A stretch of DNA of 64,000 bases from Prochlorococcus sp. AG-459-M13. GTDB taxonomy: Bacteria > Cyanobacteriota > Cyanobacteriia > PCC-6307 > Cyanobiaceae. The notes under the pieces are model-generated. The model searched no databases. It was given only the letters and a program-made list of their open reading frames with translations, and was not told where the DNA came from. Each line of letters opens with the position of its first letter. Position 1 is the first letter of the stretch. The position numbers were made by a program, and so were the translations under genes. Location of the stretch: NCBI GenBank assembly GCA_003212005.1, contig QCRE01000003.1, forward strand, positions 1 to 64,000, written 5' to 3'. Below, piece after piece: positions 36,995 to 47,718 of the stretch.

Positions 36995-39754
36995 TCAGCT
37001 AGGTTTGAAAATAATCTCATCTTTTTTTGAAGGGCTAATCTTTATAGAAATATTTTTTTTATTTTTAAAATTATCTTCTAAAAGTTTTGATGCCAATGGA
37101 TTTTCTATTTGTCTTCTAAGTTCTCTACCTAATGGTCTAGCACCATATTGAGGCTCATATGAATCATTTGCAATTTTTTGAATAACTTTTTTATCTATAT
37201 TAATTTTTATTTCCTGCTCAAGCAATAATTTTTTTAATTCCTCTATTTGTAAAAGAATTATTTTTTGTAGTTGATCAATTGATAAAGGGTCAAATTTTAC
37301 CACTTCATCGATTCTGTTTAAAAATTCGGGTCTAAAAATAGAGGATAATGATTTATTAATAGATTCTTGTAAAGTTTGTTTTCTTAATTCGGAATTTTCT
37401 TTATTATTCAGATTTCTTTTTGAATCCTCTAATATTATTTTCCCAGCTAGATTGCTTGTCATTATTATTACTGTATTTTTGAAGTCAACTGTTCTTCCTT
37501 GAGAATCTGTTAATCTACCTTCATCTAAAACTTGCAAAAGAACATTGAAGACTTCTGAATGTGCTTTTTCAATCTCATCAAGAAGAATTACAGAATAAGG
37601 TTTTCTCCTGACTGCTTCTGTTAATTGACCTCCTTCTTCATACCCAACGTAACCTGGAGGAGCTCCTAATAACCTTGCAACAGCATTTTTTTCCATATAT
37701 TCACTCATATCTAACCTTAATAACGCTTCTTCTTCGTCAAATAATGATGATGCTAGAGATTTTGCTAATTCTGTCTTACCAACTCCTGTTGGGCCCATAA
37801 ATAAGAATGATCCAATTGGTCTTTTTGGATTCTTCATCCCAACTCTTGCTCTTCTTATGGCAGCAGAAACAGCTTCTATAGCTTTTTCCTGTCCTATAAC
37901 TTTTTCACTTATTTCCGATTCTAAATTAACTAATTTTTTTCGTTCATTAGAAACTACTTTTGTAATAGGGATCCCAGTTATTTTTGAAATAACATCAGCA
38001 ATATCATCAGGTTCAACTTGATATTTAAAATTAAATTTTCTATTTTTTTGAAGTTTCATGAAGCTACTTTCAATATTCTTAATTTCAAATTGAACTTCAT
38101 TGAGATCTTCTTCAAGATTATTTAGAATATTAAAATTGTTAATTTTTTCATTATTTGCACTCAGATCGTCGATTTGCAGAATAATCCTATCCTCTTCTTT
38201 GAAAAGAGAATTTAATTTTTCCATATTTTTTCGCTCATTATTCCAATCCTTAGTAAGCTCATTTAATCTATTTATAGATGAATCTTTGCTCTCTAATAAT
38301 TTTTCTCTATCTTCAATGTTTTCAGGGGAAAGATTTATTAACATATTTTCAATGTCTATAATGTTGTTCTCTTCAACTGTTATCTCTTTAGGTTTTATAT
38401 TAGATTCAATTTTTAATTGAGCTGCTGCTTCATCAATTAAATCTATTGCTTTATCTGGAAGACACTTATCACTAATATATCTATCTGCAAGTTTGGCAGA
38501 AAAATTAATTGCTTCTTCAGTAATTTTAATACCATGATGTAATTCATATTTCTTTTTTATACCTAGTAAAATTTGTGAAGTTAACTCAACTGATGGTTCA
38601 TTAACTAATATCTTTTGAAAGCAATTATTTAAGGCCTGATCTTTTTCAATACTGTCTCGAAACTTTTCTGGGGTTGTTGTTCCTATACATCTCAAGTCAC
38701 CATCAGTTAGTAAAGGTTTTAACATATTACTTATATCTGTTGTAGATCTGTCCGAATTAATTATTGTATGAATTTCATCAATAAATAAAATTATCCCATG
38801 ATTTGAATCTTTAATTTCATTTAGTAATAAACTCAACCTTTCTTCTAGTTGACCTCTAAATTTTGTTCCGGATACTAATGCTCCTAAATCAAGAGAAATA
38901 ATTTTTAAGTTTTTTAATGAATCAGGAACTTTTTTTTCTACTATCAAATTAGCAAGTAATTTCGCAATAGAAGTTTTGCCAACTCCTGGATAACCAATGA
39001 GGATAGGATTGTTTTTACTTCTTCTAGATAAAACTCTCATTAAGTTATTAATCTCATCTTCTCTACCTATTACTGGATCTAGTAAACCTTTTTCAGCAGA
39101 TTCAGTTAAATCTTTTCCGTAACGAGAGAGTGCATTCTCCTCAATTGTTTGGTTAGATATTATTTCAAGATTACTTCTTGGTGAAGGGATGATAGATTTT
39201 GAGTCCTCTATTAAATCTTTTTTGTCACTTTTATCAATTGATTTGTTTATTAGAGTTTTATCTTCATCAAGTACACTTTTTTTATTTTCTATAAAATTTT
39301 TACTTTGATTTACATTAGGGAAAAATTTTAATTCTTCCTCTAATTTTTCTACTGAAAGATCTCCCTCCTGAAAAACATAATTACCGATTCTTGAATCTCT
39401 ACCTAAAGCAATTAATAAATGAGGAATCTCTATTAAATTTGATCCCCATTGAGTTTTTATTTGATTTGCATTGTCCAATAAAATTTCAAGATCTTCACCA
39501 ATGGTTAAAATATCTGAATCATTTGTTGGAGTTTCTTCTAAAAAATCTTCTGTAATGTCTAAAACTATATCTTGATCTACTGATAACTTTTCTATAAATG
39601 CAAAAAAGTCACTTGAAGTGAACAAGGTATGAATAATGTGTTCGATATTAAATTCACTATGATCCCATTTCTTTGCAGTTTCTTCTCCTAACAAAAGAAG
39701 ATTCCAACTTATATCACTAAAAAGTTCTGGATTTGATGTAAGAGTTTCTCTCAT
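36995..39754 (-). CDS. clpB: Divergent ClpB/Hsp100-type AAA+ chaperone
   Basis: This 919-residue Hsp100 has two AAA+ modules. Residues 1-145 are a degenerate Clp-N domain, and about 150-200 is a charged Lys/Asp/Ser-rich linker. The first Walker A is GYPGVGKTS at 254-262 with Walker B ILFIDEIHTI. A coiled-coil M domain follows (about 440-560). The second Walker A is GPTGVGKTE with VILLDEIEKAH and TSNLAG. There is no LGF/IGF-type loop for ClpP binding, so it should disaggregate rather than feed a protease. It looks like the second, diverged cyanobacterial ClpB rather than the canonical heat-shock ClpB. The stop lies 59 bp before secE. Confidence 0.85.
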   Translation of the reverse strand: MRETLTSNPELFSDISWNLLLLGEETAKKWDHSEFNIEHIIHTLFTSSDFFAFIEKLSVDQDIVLDITEDFLEETPTNDSDILTIGEDLEILLDNANQIKTQWGSNLIEIPHLLIALGRDSRIGNYVFQEGDLSVEKLEEELKFFPNVNQSKNFIENKKSVLDEDKTLINKSIDKSDKKDLIEDSKSIIPSPRSNLEIISNQTIEENALSRYGKDLTESAEKGLLDPVIGREDEINNLMRVLSRRSKNNPILIGYPGVGKTSIAKLLANLIVEKKVPDSLKNLKIISLDLGALVSGTKFRGQLEERLSLLLNEIKDSNHGIILFIDEIHTIINSDRSTTDISNMLKPLLTDGDLRCIGTTTPEKFRDSIEKDQALNNCFQKILVNEPSVELTSQILLGIKKKYELHHGIKITEEAINFSAKLADRYISDKCLPDKAIDLIDEAAAQLKIESNIKPKEITVEENNIIDIENMLINLSPENIEDREKLLESKDSSINRLNELTKDWNNERKNMEKLNSLFKEEDRIILQIDDLSANNEKINNFNILNNLEEDLNEVQFEIKNIESSFMKLQKNRKFNFKYQVEPDDIADVISKITGIPITKVVSNERKKLVNLESEISEKVIGQEKAIEAVSAAIRRARVGMKNPKRPIGSFLFMGPTGVGKTELAKSLASSLFDEEEALLRLDMSEYMEKNAVARLLGAPPGYVGYEEGGQLTEAVRRKPYSVILLDEIEKAHSEVFNVLLQVLDEGRLTDSQGRTVDFKNTVIIMTSNLAGKIILEDSKRNLNNKENSELRKQTLQESINKSLSSIFRPEFLNRIDEVVKFDPLSIDQLQKIILLQIEELKKLLLEQEIKINIDKKVIQKIANDSYEPQYGARPLGRELRRQIENPLASKLLEDNFKNKKNISIKISPSKKDEIIFKPS

Positions 39755-41337
<1,583 letters not shown>

Positions 41338-41340
41338 TTT

Positions 41341-43011
41341 TTATTGCTTAAGCTTTTCAAGCCGAGAACCTTTTCTCATGCGTAATTGACACTTAATCCA
41401 ATCAATGCTTATGGGAGTTGCAAAAATTAAAGGCAAGATGGCAAAATTATTTTGATTGTTAGTGACTAGTAAAGCTGATGATATTGTTAAACTCCCTATA
41501 AGTATTGAATGACCCAATGATTTTTGTGCAGTAAACATTCTTTTGAATTGTCTATCAGATTCACCCATCCTTATTTGTAATTGTAAATCACCCTGTTCTA
41601 ATCTTTCTAAACTCTCATCAATTCTTTTGGGTATGCCTACAGCTTTAGATCCTAATTCCCCAACTTGTTTGCCAAATTGATTAATTAAATCATTAGGTGT
41701 TTGATTTTTAGAAGTCATTAGATCAATTAGATAAGGCTTTGTAATTGATACAAGGTTAAACCTTGGATCTAGCATTCTACCAACACCTTCAAAAGTTGAT
41801 AGTGCTCTCATTACAAATATTAAATCAACTGGTAGCTGAAAAGGAGTTTCATAAACAAGTTCGTACAAATCCCCAGATAGTTTTTCGATGATGTTTGGGC
41901 TAAATGGCGGAGTTAATGCTTCTTTAAGCATTAATCTTACTAATCTTCTAACAGGTCCTACATCAATATCTTTAGAAATCAAGCCTGCTTGCTGAAGTTG
42001 AGTTACAAGTGATGATGCATCTCTTAATGCCGCATATTGAACCATAGTTCCTAAGCTTAATTGTAGATTATTTGAGATATTACCCATCATTCCAAAATCA
42101 TAAAAGATTAATTTGCCTGAATTTGAAACGGCTAAATTTCCAGGATGAGGATCAGCATGAAAAAAACCAAAATTTACAAGTTGTTTCAGATAAGAAATAG
42201 CACCTATTTCTGCAATTTTTGGTAAGTCAATATTTTTGGATTTTAATTTTTCAATATCACTTATTTTGGTACCCTCTAAATAACTTAAACAAAGAACTTT
42301 TTCACTACTCAAGTCCCAAATCACCTCAGGGACTTCTACATTTTCATCATCAATAAATTGTTGCCTAAACCTTGCAGCATATTGAGCTTCACATTTAAAA
42401 TCTAATTCTTTCATAAGAACTTTTCTACACTCTTTTGCTATTTCAACCCAATTTCTGCCTCTACTCCAATTCTTATTCTTTTGCAGTAGAGAAGCAATTT
42501 GTTGCATTATTTTTAAATCGATTATGAATAAATTCTTTAAATTTGGTCTTTGTACTTTAAATACAACTTTCTTGCCATTTCCCAAAGTTGCTTTATGCAC
42601 CTGAGCTAACGAAGCTGATCCAATTGGGAGTGGATTTATTTGGTTTATTTCTAAGAACTTATGGCCTAATTCTTGTTTGATAATCTCTTCAATTTTTGAA
42701 TATGAAATCTGAGGAACTTGATCTTGCAACTTTGATAATTCTTGTATCCAAGTATTGGGTATTAAATCAGGCCTTGCAGATAATAGCTGACCAATTTTGA
42801 TAAAAGCAGAACCAAGTTTAATTAGTTGATTAGTAAACCACCTAGCTCTCTCAATTTGAACTTTGTTTTTTTGATCGCTCGAAGGCTGAAAAATTTTAAA
42901 TCTTAAATTGTCTAGCCATAATTTTATCAAAAGTAAAATAAGTGTCTTCCAAATCTTAAAGCCTCTCTTGATTTTCTGTATTCGATTTTTAAATTTATGA
43001 TTGATCATCAA
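41341..43011 (-). CDS. ABC1/UbiB-family atypical kinase
   Basis: The 556-residue protein belongs to the ABC1 (UbiB/AarF) family of protein-kinase-like ATPases linked to isoprenoid quinone metabolism. Family marks are the KxGQ-type motif (AFIKIGQLLSARPDLIPN), the alanine-rich loop in PIGSASLAQVHKA, the lysine in VVFKVQRPNL, the catalytic-loop FFHADPHPGNLAV, and the metal-binding IFYDFGMMG. A hydrophobic C-terminal region (about 505-535) is probably membrane-associated. In cyanobacteria and plastids such kinases affect plastoquinone and tocopherol. It overlaps the upstream small gene by 4 bp. Confidence 0.87.
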   Translation of the reverse strand: MMINHKFKNRIQKIKRGFKIWKTLILLLIKLWLDNLRFKIFQPSSDQKNKVQIERARWFTNQLIKLGSAFIKIGQLLSARPDLIPNTWIQELSKLQDQVPQISYSKIEEIIKQELGHKFLEINQINPLPIGSASLAQVHKATLGNGKKVVFKVQRPNLKNLFIIDLKIMQQIASLLQKNKNWSRGRNWVEIAKECRKVLMKELDFKCEAQYAARFRQQFIDDENVEVPEVIWDLSSEKVLCLSYLEGTKISDIEKLKSKNIDLPKIAEIGAISYLKQLVNFGFFHADPHPGNLAVSNSGKLIFYDFGMMGNISNNLQLSLGTMVQYAALRDASSLVTQLQQAGLISKDIDVGPVRRLVRLMLKEALTPPFSPNIIEKLSGDLYELVYETPFQLPVDLIFVMRALSTFEGVGRMLDPRFNLVSITKPYLIDLMTSKNQTPNDLINQFGKQVGELGSKAVGIPKRIDESLERLEQGDLQLQIRMGESDRQFKRMFTAQKSLGHSILIGSLTISSALLVTNNQNNFAILPLIFATPISIDWIKCQLRMRKGSRLEKLKQ

Positions 43012-43325
43012 ATTGAATTATTCATTTTTAAATTAAATTGCTCAATTGCTTTATCAATCTTCTGGATCTCTTCTAAAACCTCACTTAAGTTTGGGTCTAG
43101 GGAAGTTTCTGAACTGTCAGATTTTCTATTTATATTCATTTCCTGTTCCATTCTCTCAGCCTCTTCAAAGATGGCTGTTTTTAGAGTGTTGAATTCTTTT
43201 TTAATTAATTCTGGGGTATCTTGTGCAATGTTTGTCGCTTCTTCAATTTTTTCTGCAACTAGTTCGTTTAATTTTTCAGTTACCTTTTTTATAGCAGCTT
43301 TTAAAAGATAATCAGAATTCTTCAT
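43008..43325 (-). CDS. Small coiled-coil protein of unknown function
   Basis: I do not recognise this 105-residue, strongly helical, acidic protein. It is rich in Glu, Lys and Ala with heptad-like stretches (LKAAIKKVTEKLNELVAEKI, then EATNIAQDTPELIKKEF and VLEEIQKIDKAIEQFNLKM), so a coiled coil is likely. It has no signal peptide or membrane span. The ATGA overlap with the ABC1-kinase gene means the two are translationally coupled. The natural guess, not shown by sequence, is a partner or regulator of that kinase. Confidence 0.68.
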   Translation of the reverse strand: MKNSDYLLKAAIKKVTEKLNELVAEKIEEATNIAQDTPELIKKEFNTLKTAIFEEAERMEQEMNINRKSDSSETSLDPNLSEVLEEIQKIDKAIEQFNLKMNNSI

Positions 43326-43573
43326 AGATGGTATTTGAAGGCCTTTAGTAATTACTAATATGAATTCAATAATAGATCAATTAAGAACAAATCAGGTAAT
43401 TGATTTCCTTTAAGATTTATTTATTCTTCTTTTTCCTATGTAAGTTTGTATCTATATTCTGCTTTTTTCTTTTTTTTCTCTTAGCTTATATCTATAAAAG
43501 GGTAGAAATCTAAAAATTATATTTTTCTATCCAAAAACTCATCTAATTATTGATTAAAAGGAGTTTTATTAAA

Positions 43574-44530
43574 TTGGAAATTATTGAAACAGATGTTGCT
43601 ATTATTGGAGGTGGTCCAGCTGGATGTACCTGCGCTCTTTATACATCTCGTTCTAATCTAAAGACTGTCATAATAGATAAAAATCCATCTGTAGGTGCTT
43701 TAGCAATAACTCATCAGATAGCTAATTATCCTGGAGTTCCAGTAGATATTAGTGGCGATAAATTGCTTACATTAATGAGAGAACAAGCAGTGCAATATGG
43801 AACCGATTACAGAAGAGCTCAAGTGTTCGGTATTGATGTTAGCGAAGAGTGGAAGACTGTTTATACTCCTGAAGGAACTTTTAAGGCTAAAGCACTTGTA
43901 TTAGCAAGTGGCGCTATGGGTAGACCTGCTTCTTTTAAAGGAGAAGCAGATTTCTTGGGTAAGGGTGTAAGCTATTGTGCTACATGTGATGGTGCTTTTT
44001 ATAAAAATAGAGAGGTTGCAGTTGTTGGAGTAAATAAAGAGGCAATCGAAGAAGCCACTGTTCTTACTAAATTTGCCTCAACGGTTCATTGGATTACATC
44101 AAGTGATCCAAAACCTGATAATGAGGAAGCAATGGAATTAATGGACAACTCGAATATTAAACATTGGAGTAGAACAAGATTATTAGAAATATTAGGGAAT
44201 GATATGGGAGTAAATGGAGTTGTTGTAAAGAATAAACAAGAAGAGGGCCCCATTAATCTTGATTTAGATGGCGTTTTTGTATACATGAGTGGTTCAAAGC
44301 CAATTACTGATTTTTTAGGAGATCAAATTGCTTTAAAGGAAGATGGAGGAGTAATTGTTGATGACTTTATGTCAACAAATACTGATGGTGTATGGGCTAT
44401 TGGCGATATAAGAAATACACCTTTCAAGCAAGCTGTTGTTGCAGCATCAGATGGGTGCATAGCAGCTATGTCTATAGACCGGTATTTAAATAGTAGAAAA
44501 AATATAAGAGTAGATTGGATACACTCTTAA
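43574..44530 (+). CDS. Thioredoxin-reductase-like flavoprotein without NADPH motif (DDOR-like)
   Basis: From TTG 43574 the protein has 318 residues. This start is preferred because AAGGAG at 43558-43563 sits 10 bases ahead of it; an earlier in-frame TTG at 43550 lies upstream of that site. The FAD loop IIGGGPAGCTCALYTSR and the C-terminal VWAIGDIRNTPFKQAVVAAS are those of thioredoxin reductase, and the redox disulfide SYCATCDGAF is intact. The NADPH domain is abnormal: the usual GGGDSA reads VVGVNKEAIEEA, and the HRR basic patch reads HWITSSDP. This matches the DDOR type described from cyanobacteria, in which a second FAD replaces NADPH. The name is an inference from motifs. Confidence 0.85.
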   Translation: MEIIETDVAIIGGGPAGCTCALYTSRSNLKTVIIDKNPSVGALAITHQIANYPGVPVDISGDKLLTLMREQAVQYGTDYRRAQVFGIDVSEEWKTVYTPEGTFKAKALVLASGAMGRPASFKGEADFLGKGVSYCATCDGAFYKNREVAVVGVNKEAIEEATVLTKFASTVHWITSSDPKPDNEEAMELMDNSNIKHWSRTRLLEILGNDMGVNGVVVKNKQEEGPINLDLDGVFVYMSGSKPITDFLGDQIALKEDGGVIVDDFMSTNTDGVWAIGDIRNTPFKQAVVAASDGCIAAMSIDRYLNSRKNIRVDWIHS

Positions 44531-44552
44531 GATAATTAGAAAGTGAAAATTT

Positions 44553-44834
44553 TCATAAAGGTGTTGCTTCTGAAATATAAGCAACTCCACCGTAATAACT
44601 TAGATCAGACTTGATATTATCGCGCATTTGATCAATTAATTCTTGCTCACAGAAAACTATAACATGAGCATTGGAACCTAAACCTGTAAACTCCATATCT
44701 TCAGTAACAACCCTTTCAGGACCTCTTCCAGTAGCATGTTTCATTACAGTATATCCAGGCACATTAGCTTTTTCTAATGTATTGATGATTGCATCAAGCT
44801 CTCTTTCACTGAAAATTAAATCTAATCTTTTCAT
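44553..44834 (-). CDS. sbtB: PII-like bicarbonate-transport regulator SbtB
   Basis: This 93-residue ferredoxin-like fold protein lies 3 bp downstream of sbtA, the standard place for SbtB. SbtB is a trimeric PII-like sensor of adenyl nucleotides (cAMP, AMP, ADP) that controls the SbtA transporter. Visible motifs are the start KRLDLIFSERELDAIINTL, GYTVMKHATGRGPERV with the basic nucleotide/T-loop residues, and a C-terminal YGGVAYISEATPL. The C-terminal CGPxGC redox loop known in beta-cyanobacterial SbtB is absent. Confidence 0.9.
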   Translation of the reverse strand: MKRLDLIFSERELDAIINTLEKANVPGYTVMKHATGRGPERVVTEDMEFTGLGSNAHVIVFCEQELIDQMRDNIKSDLSYYGGVAYISEATPL

Positions 44835-44837
44835 TTT

Positions 44838-45836
44838 TTACAAAGGGGTAAGTGGAATAATTTTATTTACTAAGCTCATATAAATCGGGATACCTAGTAC
44901 TATGTTGAATGGGAACGTTAAACCTAATGTTGTGGATATATAGTAACTTGATTTTGCTTCTGGAACGGTCATACGCATGGCTGCCGGTACGGCTAAATAC
45001 GATGCACTTGCACATAAAACCACAAATAAAAGGGCGTTTCCAGGCTCTAGAGATAAAAATCTTGCAACGAAAACACCTATCAAAGAATTAAATAATGGCA
45101 TGAAGATGGCAAATCCAATTAAAAATGATCCCGCATTCTTTAGTCTGGGTAATCTTTGAGCTGCAACTATTCCCATATCTAAAAGGAAAAAGCATTCAGC
45201 TCCATAGAACAATTGTCCAGTAAAAGGTTCCATTTTTGTAATTGCTGAAGGATTACTCAAACTCGTAAGAAAACCTACAATTAAACTAGATAGTAATAAA
45301 TAAACAGATCCGTTTAAAAGAGATTCATGCAATATTGAACTAAGATGCATTCTTCTTGAATTGGGTCTATTTTTAGGACCTGCAAATTTTACTAACAATA
45401 AACCTACGATGATGGCAGGCGATTCCATTAAAGCTAAAGCTCCTACCATGAATCCATCAAAATCTATATTTTGACTCTCTAAGAAACTTTCTGCGGAAAT
45501 GAATGTAACAGCACTTATGGATCCGTATGCAGCAGCAATAGCTGCGGAGTTAAAAACATCAAACTTATACCTTAAGATAAAAAAACCAATCAGGGGTATA
45601 ACTAAAGACATAAGTATCGCCGCACTTAATGTTGGTAAAACTTGATCAGTAAAACCACTTTTTTGTATTTCAATACCTCCCTTAAAACCAATTGCCAAAA
45701 GTAGGTATAAGGAAAAAAGTTTAGGTAATGGAGCAGGTATTTCTAAATCAGATTTGAAAAAAATAGAAATTGCTCCAATTAAAAAGAAAAGTACTGGTGG
45801 AGCTAATACATTTTGAAGTATGGGATTTATTTCCAT
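44838..45836 (-). CDS. sbtA: Sodium-dependent bicarbonate transporter SbtA
   Basis: The 332-residue, very hydrophobic protein has about ten predicted membrane segments and the repeated inverted topology of SbtA. Recognisable parts are LAPPVLFFLIGAISIFFKSDL near the start, YLLLAIGFKGGIEIQKSG, FMVGALALMESPAIIVGLLL, and ASYLAVPAAMRMTVPEAKSS at the end. It imports bicarbonate with Na+ for the carbon-concentrating mechanism. It is shorter than the Synechocystis protein and may be the alpha-cyanobacterial SbtA variant. It sits between the bicA-like and sbtB genes in one operon (gaps of 6 and 3 bp). Confidence 0.9.
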   Translation of the reverse strand: MEINPILQNVLAPPVLFFLIGAISIFFKSDLEIPAPLPKLFSLYLLLAIGFKGGIEIQKSGFTDQVLPTLSAAILMSLVIPLIGFFILRYKFDVFNSAAIAAAYGSISAVTFISAESFLESQNIDFDGFMVGALALMESPAIIVGLLLVKFAGPKNRPNSRRMHLSSILHESLLNGSVYLLLSSLIVGFLTSLSNPSAITKMEPFTGQLFYGAECFFLLDMGIVAAQRLPRLKNAGSFLIGFAIFMPLFNSLIGVFVARFLSLEPGNALLFVVLCASASYLAVPAAMRMTVPEAKSSYYISTTLGLTFPFNIVLGIPIYMSLVNKIIPLTPL

Positions 45837-45842
45837 AGATTA

Positions 45843-47498
45843 TTAGGTTAATTCATTTAAAGCTATTTCTAAAGCTTCTTTCCGAGTCTCAATAATGCCA
45901 TCAACTCCAAATTTAGATAATCTTTCTTTGACTTTTTCATTGGCTCCAGCTACAAATGCTTTTCTAGAATTATTTTTTGCTTCTTGCATCATGTCCTCAA
46001 TAGCAAGTGTTGCTGTGACTCCAAGTCTTGGAACATCAGTAATATCTAAAATTAAGATTTTATAGTTTCTTACTAACATCATTCTTTCGGAAATGCCTTT
46101 AGCTGCACCAAAACTAAGAGGTCCTTTTAATCTAAATAACATTACTTCTCCAGAACATCTATCTAGAAGAGCTTTTTCATCAGCAGGTAAGAGATTTTTA
46201 CTTTGCGTCTCCTCATTAGATAAAGGATTGTCCTGATCCATCCCTTCTAATTGAGTTTCAGTAATTGAATCTATTGTTAGCATGTTTGCAATAAATACCC
46301 CAACTAATACTGCCCATATTAAATCCCAAAAAACTGTCATTAATAGGACTCCATACATAACTACCGATGTTTTAAGTGATAATTTGTGAGCTCTTCTCAA
46401 GAATCCCCAGTCAATAATATCTAAACCTACTTTTATAAGAATCCCTGCTAAAAGAGCAGTCGGAATTTGCTCTGCTAATGGACCAGCACCTACTAGGACA
46501 ATAAGTAGAACAATAGAGTGAACCATCCCTGAGATAGGTGTAGATCCTCCAGATTTGACATTTATAACTGTTCGCATTGTCGCTCCAGCCCCAGGTAAAC
46601 CTGAGAATAATCCCGCTATTGCATTTCCTATTCCCTGCCCAATTAATTCTCTATCAGAATTATGCTTTGTTTGAGAAATATTATCTGCTACTAAAGATGT
46701 AAGCAACGAGTCAATGGCTCCAAGAACTGCAAGTACTAAGCCAGCTTTGAAAATAATGGGAAAGTATTGATTAAAACTTGGCAAATTTAAAGATGGAACT
46801 CCCCTTGGAATCTCACCAATTCTGTCTATTGCCCCATCGCCGAAAATTATTATTGATATTGGGGTTACTATTAATAATGCTAAAAGAGGTGAGGGCACCC
46901 ACTGACTAATTTTCCTAGGAGTTAGAAATACTATCCCTAAAGTCATTATCGCTACTCCAATAGCTGCCCCATTAGGTTGGAAATTTGAAAAAACAGTTGA
47001 TAAAGACTCAACTACTCCTCCTCTAGTACTTATCCCAAGAAGTGGGCCAATTTGAAGTGCAATTATTATTACGCCTATTCCAGACATGAATCCAGAGACA
47101 ACAGAATATGGGACAAGAGTTATGTATTTACCAAGTTTCAAAATTCCAAACAAAATTTGTAATAAGCCACCAATGACAACAGCAGCCATTACTAGAGGTA
47201 AAATTTGTCCTGCTGAAAGATCTCTAGGTACACCAACTGCTGCTAAACCTGCTACAACTCCTGCTACTGTTACACTCATTGGCCCAGTTGGCCCACTAAC
47301 TTGTGCAGGTGTGCCTCCAAATAAAGCCGCTAAAAACCCAACTACAACGGCTCCATATAAACCGTAAATAGCCCCCCCTGGTCCTAACGCTGCGTTTCCA
47401 AAAGCAAGTGCAAGAGGCAAAGCGACTACTGCAGCTGTTATTCCTCCTAAAATATCACCTCTAATATTTTTTAGATTAAATCCGTTGATTATTTCCAA
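45843..47498 (-). CDS. SulP-family anion transporter with STAS domain (BicA-like)
   Basis: The 551-residue protein has a SulP membrane domain of about 400 residues (DILGGITAAVVALPLALAFG and VSGPTGPMSVTVAGVVAG at the start) and a C-terminal STAS domain from about 445 (GEVMLFRLKGPLSFGAAKGI, then ILDITDVPRLGVTATLAIED). Because it heads an operon with sbtA and sbtB, bicarbonate import like BicA is the best guess; sulfate or another anion is possible. The start is TTG at 47498 with a strong AAGGAG at 47507-47512. Glycine- and alanine-rich SulP helices are complete, with no sign of decay. Confidence 0.85.
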   Translation of the reverse strand: MEIINGFNLKNIRGDILGGITAAVVALPLALAFGNAALGPGGAIYGLYGAVVVGFLAALFGGTPAQVSGPTGPMSVTVAGVVAGLAAVGVPRDLSAGQILPLVMAAVVIGGLLQILFGILKLGKYITLVPYSVVSGFMSGIGVIIIALQIGPLLGISTRGGVVESLSTVFSNFQPNGAAIGVAIMTLGIVFLTPRKISQWVPSPLLALLIVTPISIIIFGDGAIDRIGEIPRGVPSLNLPSFNQYFPIIFKAGLVLAVLGAIDSLLTSLVADNISQTKHNSDRELIGQGIGNAIAGLFSGLPGAGATMRTVINVKSGGSTPISGMVHSIVLLIVLVGAGPLAEQIPTALLAGILIKVGLDIIDWGFLRRAHKLSLKTSVVMYGVLLMTVFWDLIWAVLVGVFIANMLTIDSITETQLEGMDQDNPLSNEETQSKNLLPADEKALLDRCSGEVMLFRLKGPLSFGAAKGISERMMLVRNYKILILDITDVPRLGVTATLAIEDMMQEAKNNSRKAFVAGANEKVKERLSKFGVDGIIETRKEALEIALNELT

Positions 47499-47536
47499 AG
47501 ATAAATCTCCTTAAATAAATACATTGATTAGAAAAT

Positions 47537-47565
47537 ATTATCTCTTTATGTACAAAATTTGTGAA
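47537..47565 (-). promoter_or_regulatory. Candidate promoter of the bicA-like/sbtA/sbtB operon
   Basis: On the minus strand, TTCACA (47560-47565) and GATAAT (47537-47542) are spaced by 17 bases, matching a vegetative sigma-70 promoter. They lie 39-67 bp before the TTG start of the bicA-like gene. This is pattern matching only. Confidence 0.42.
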
Positions 47566-47718
47566 AAAATTAAGTTTGTGCAAAATATATCAACAACTTT
47601 TTAAATTATATTTTGATTATAGTTAGGTTAATTTTCCCAAAAAAAAGGGATTTTTTTATGGAATTTATGGGACTATCTTATTAGTAAATAATTAATTTTA
47701 CAATTTCAAAATATTTAT

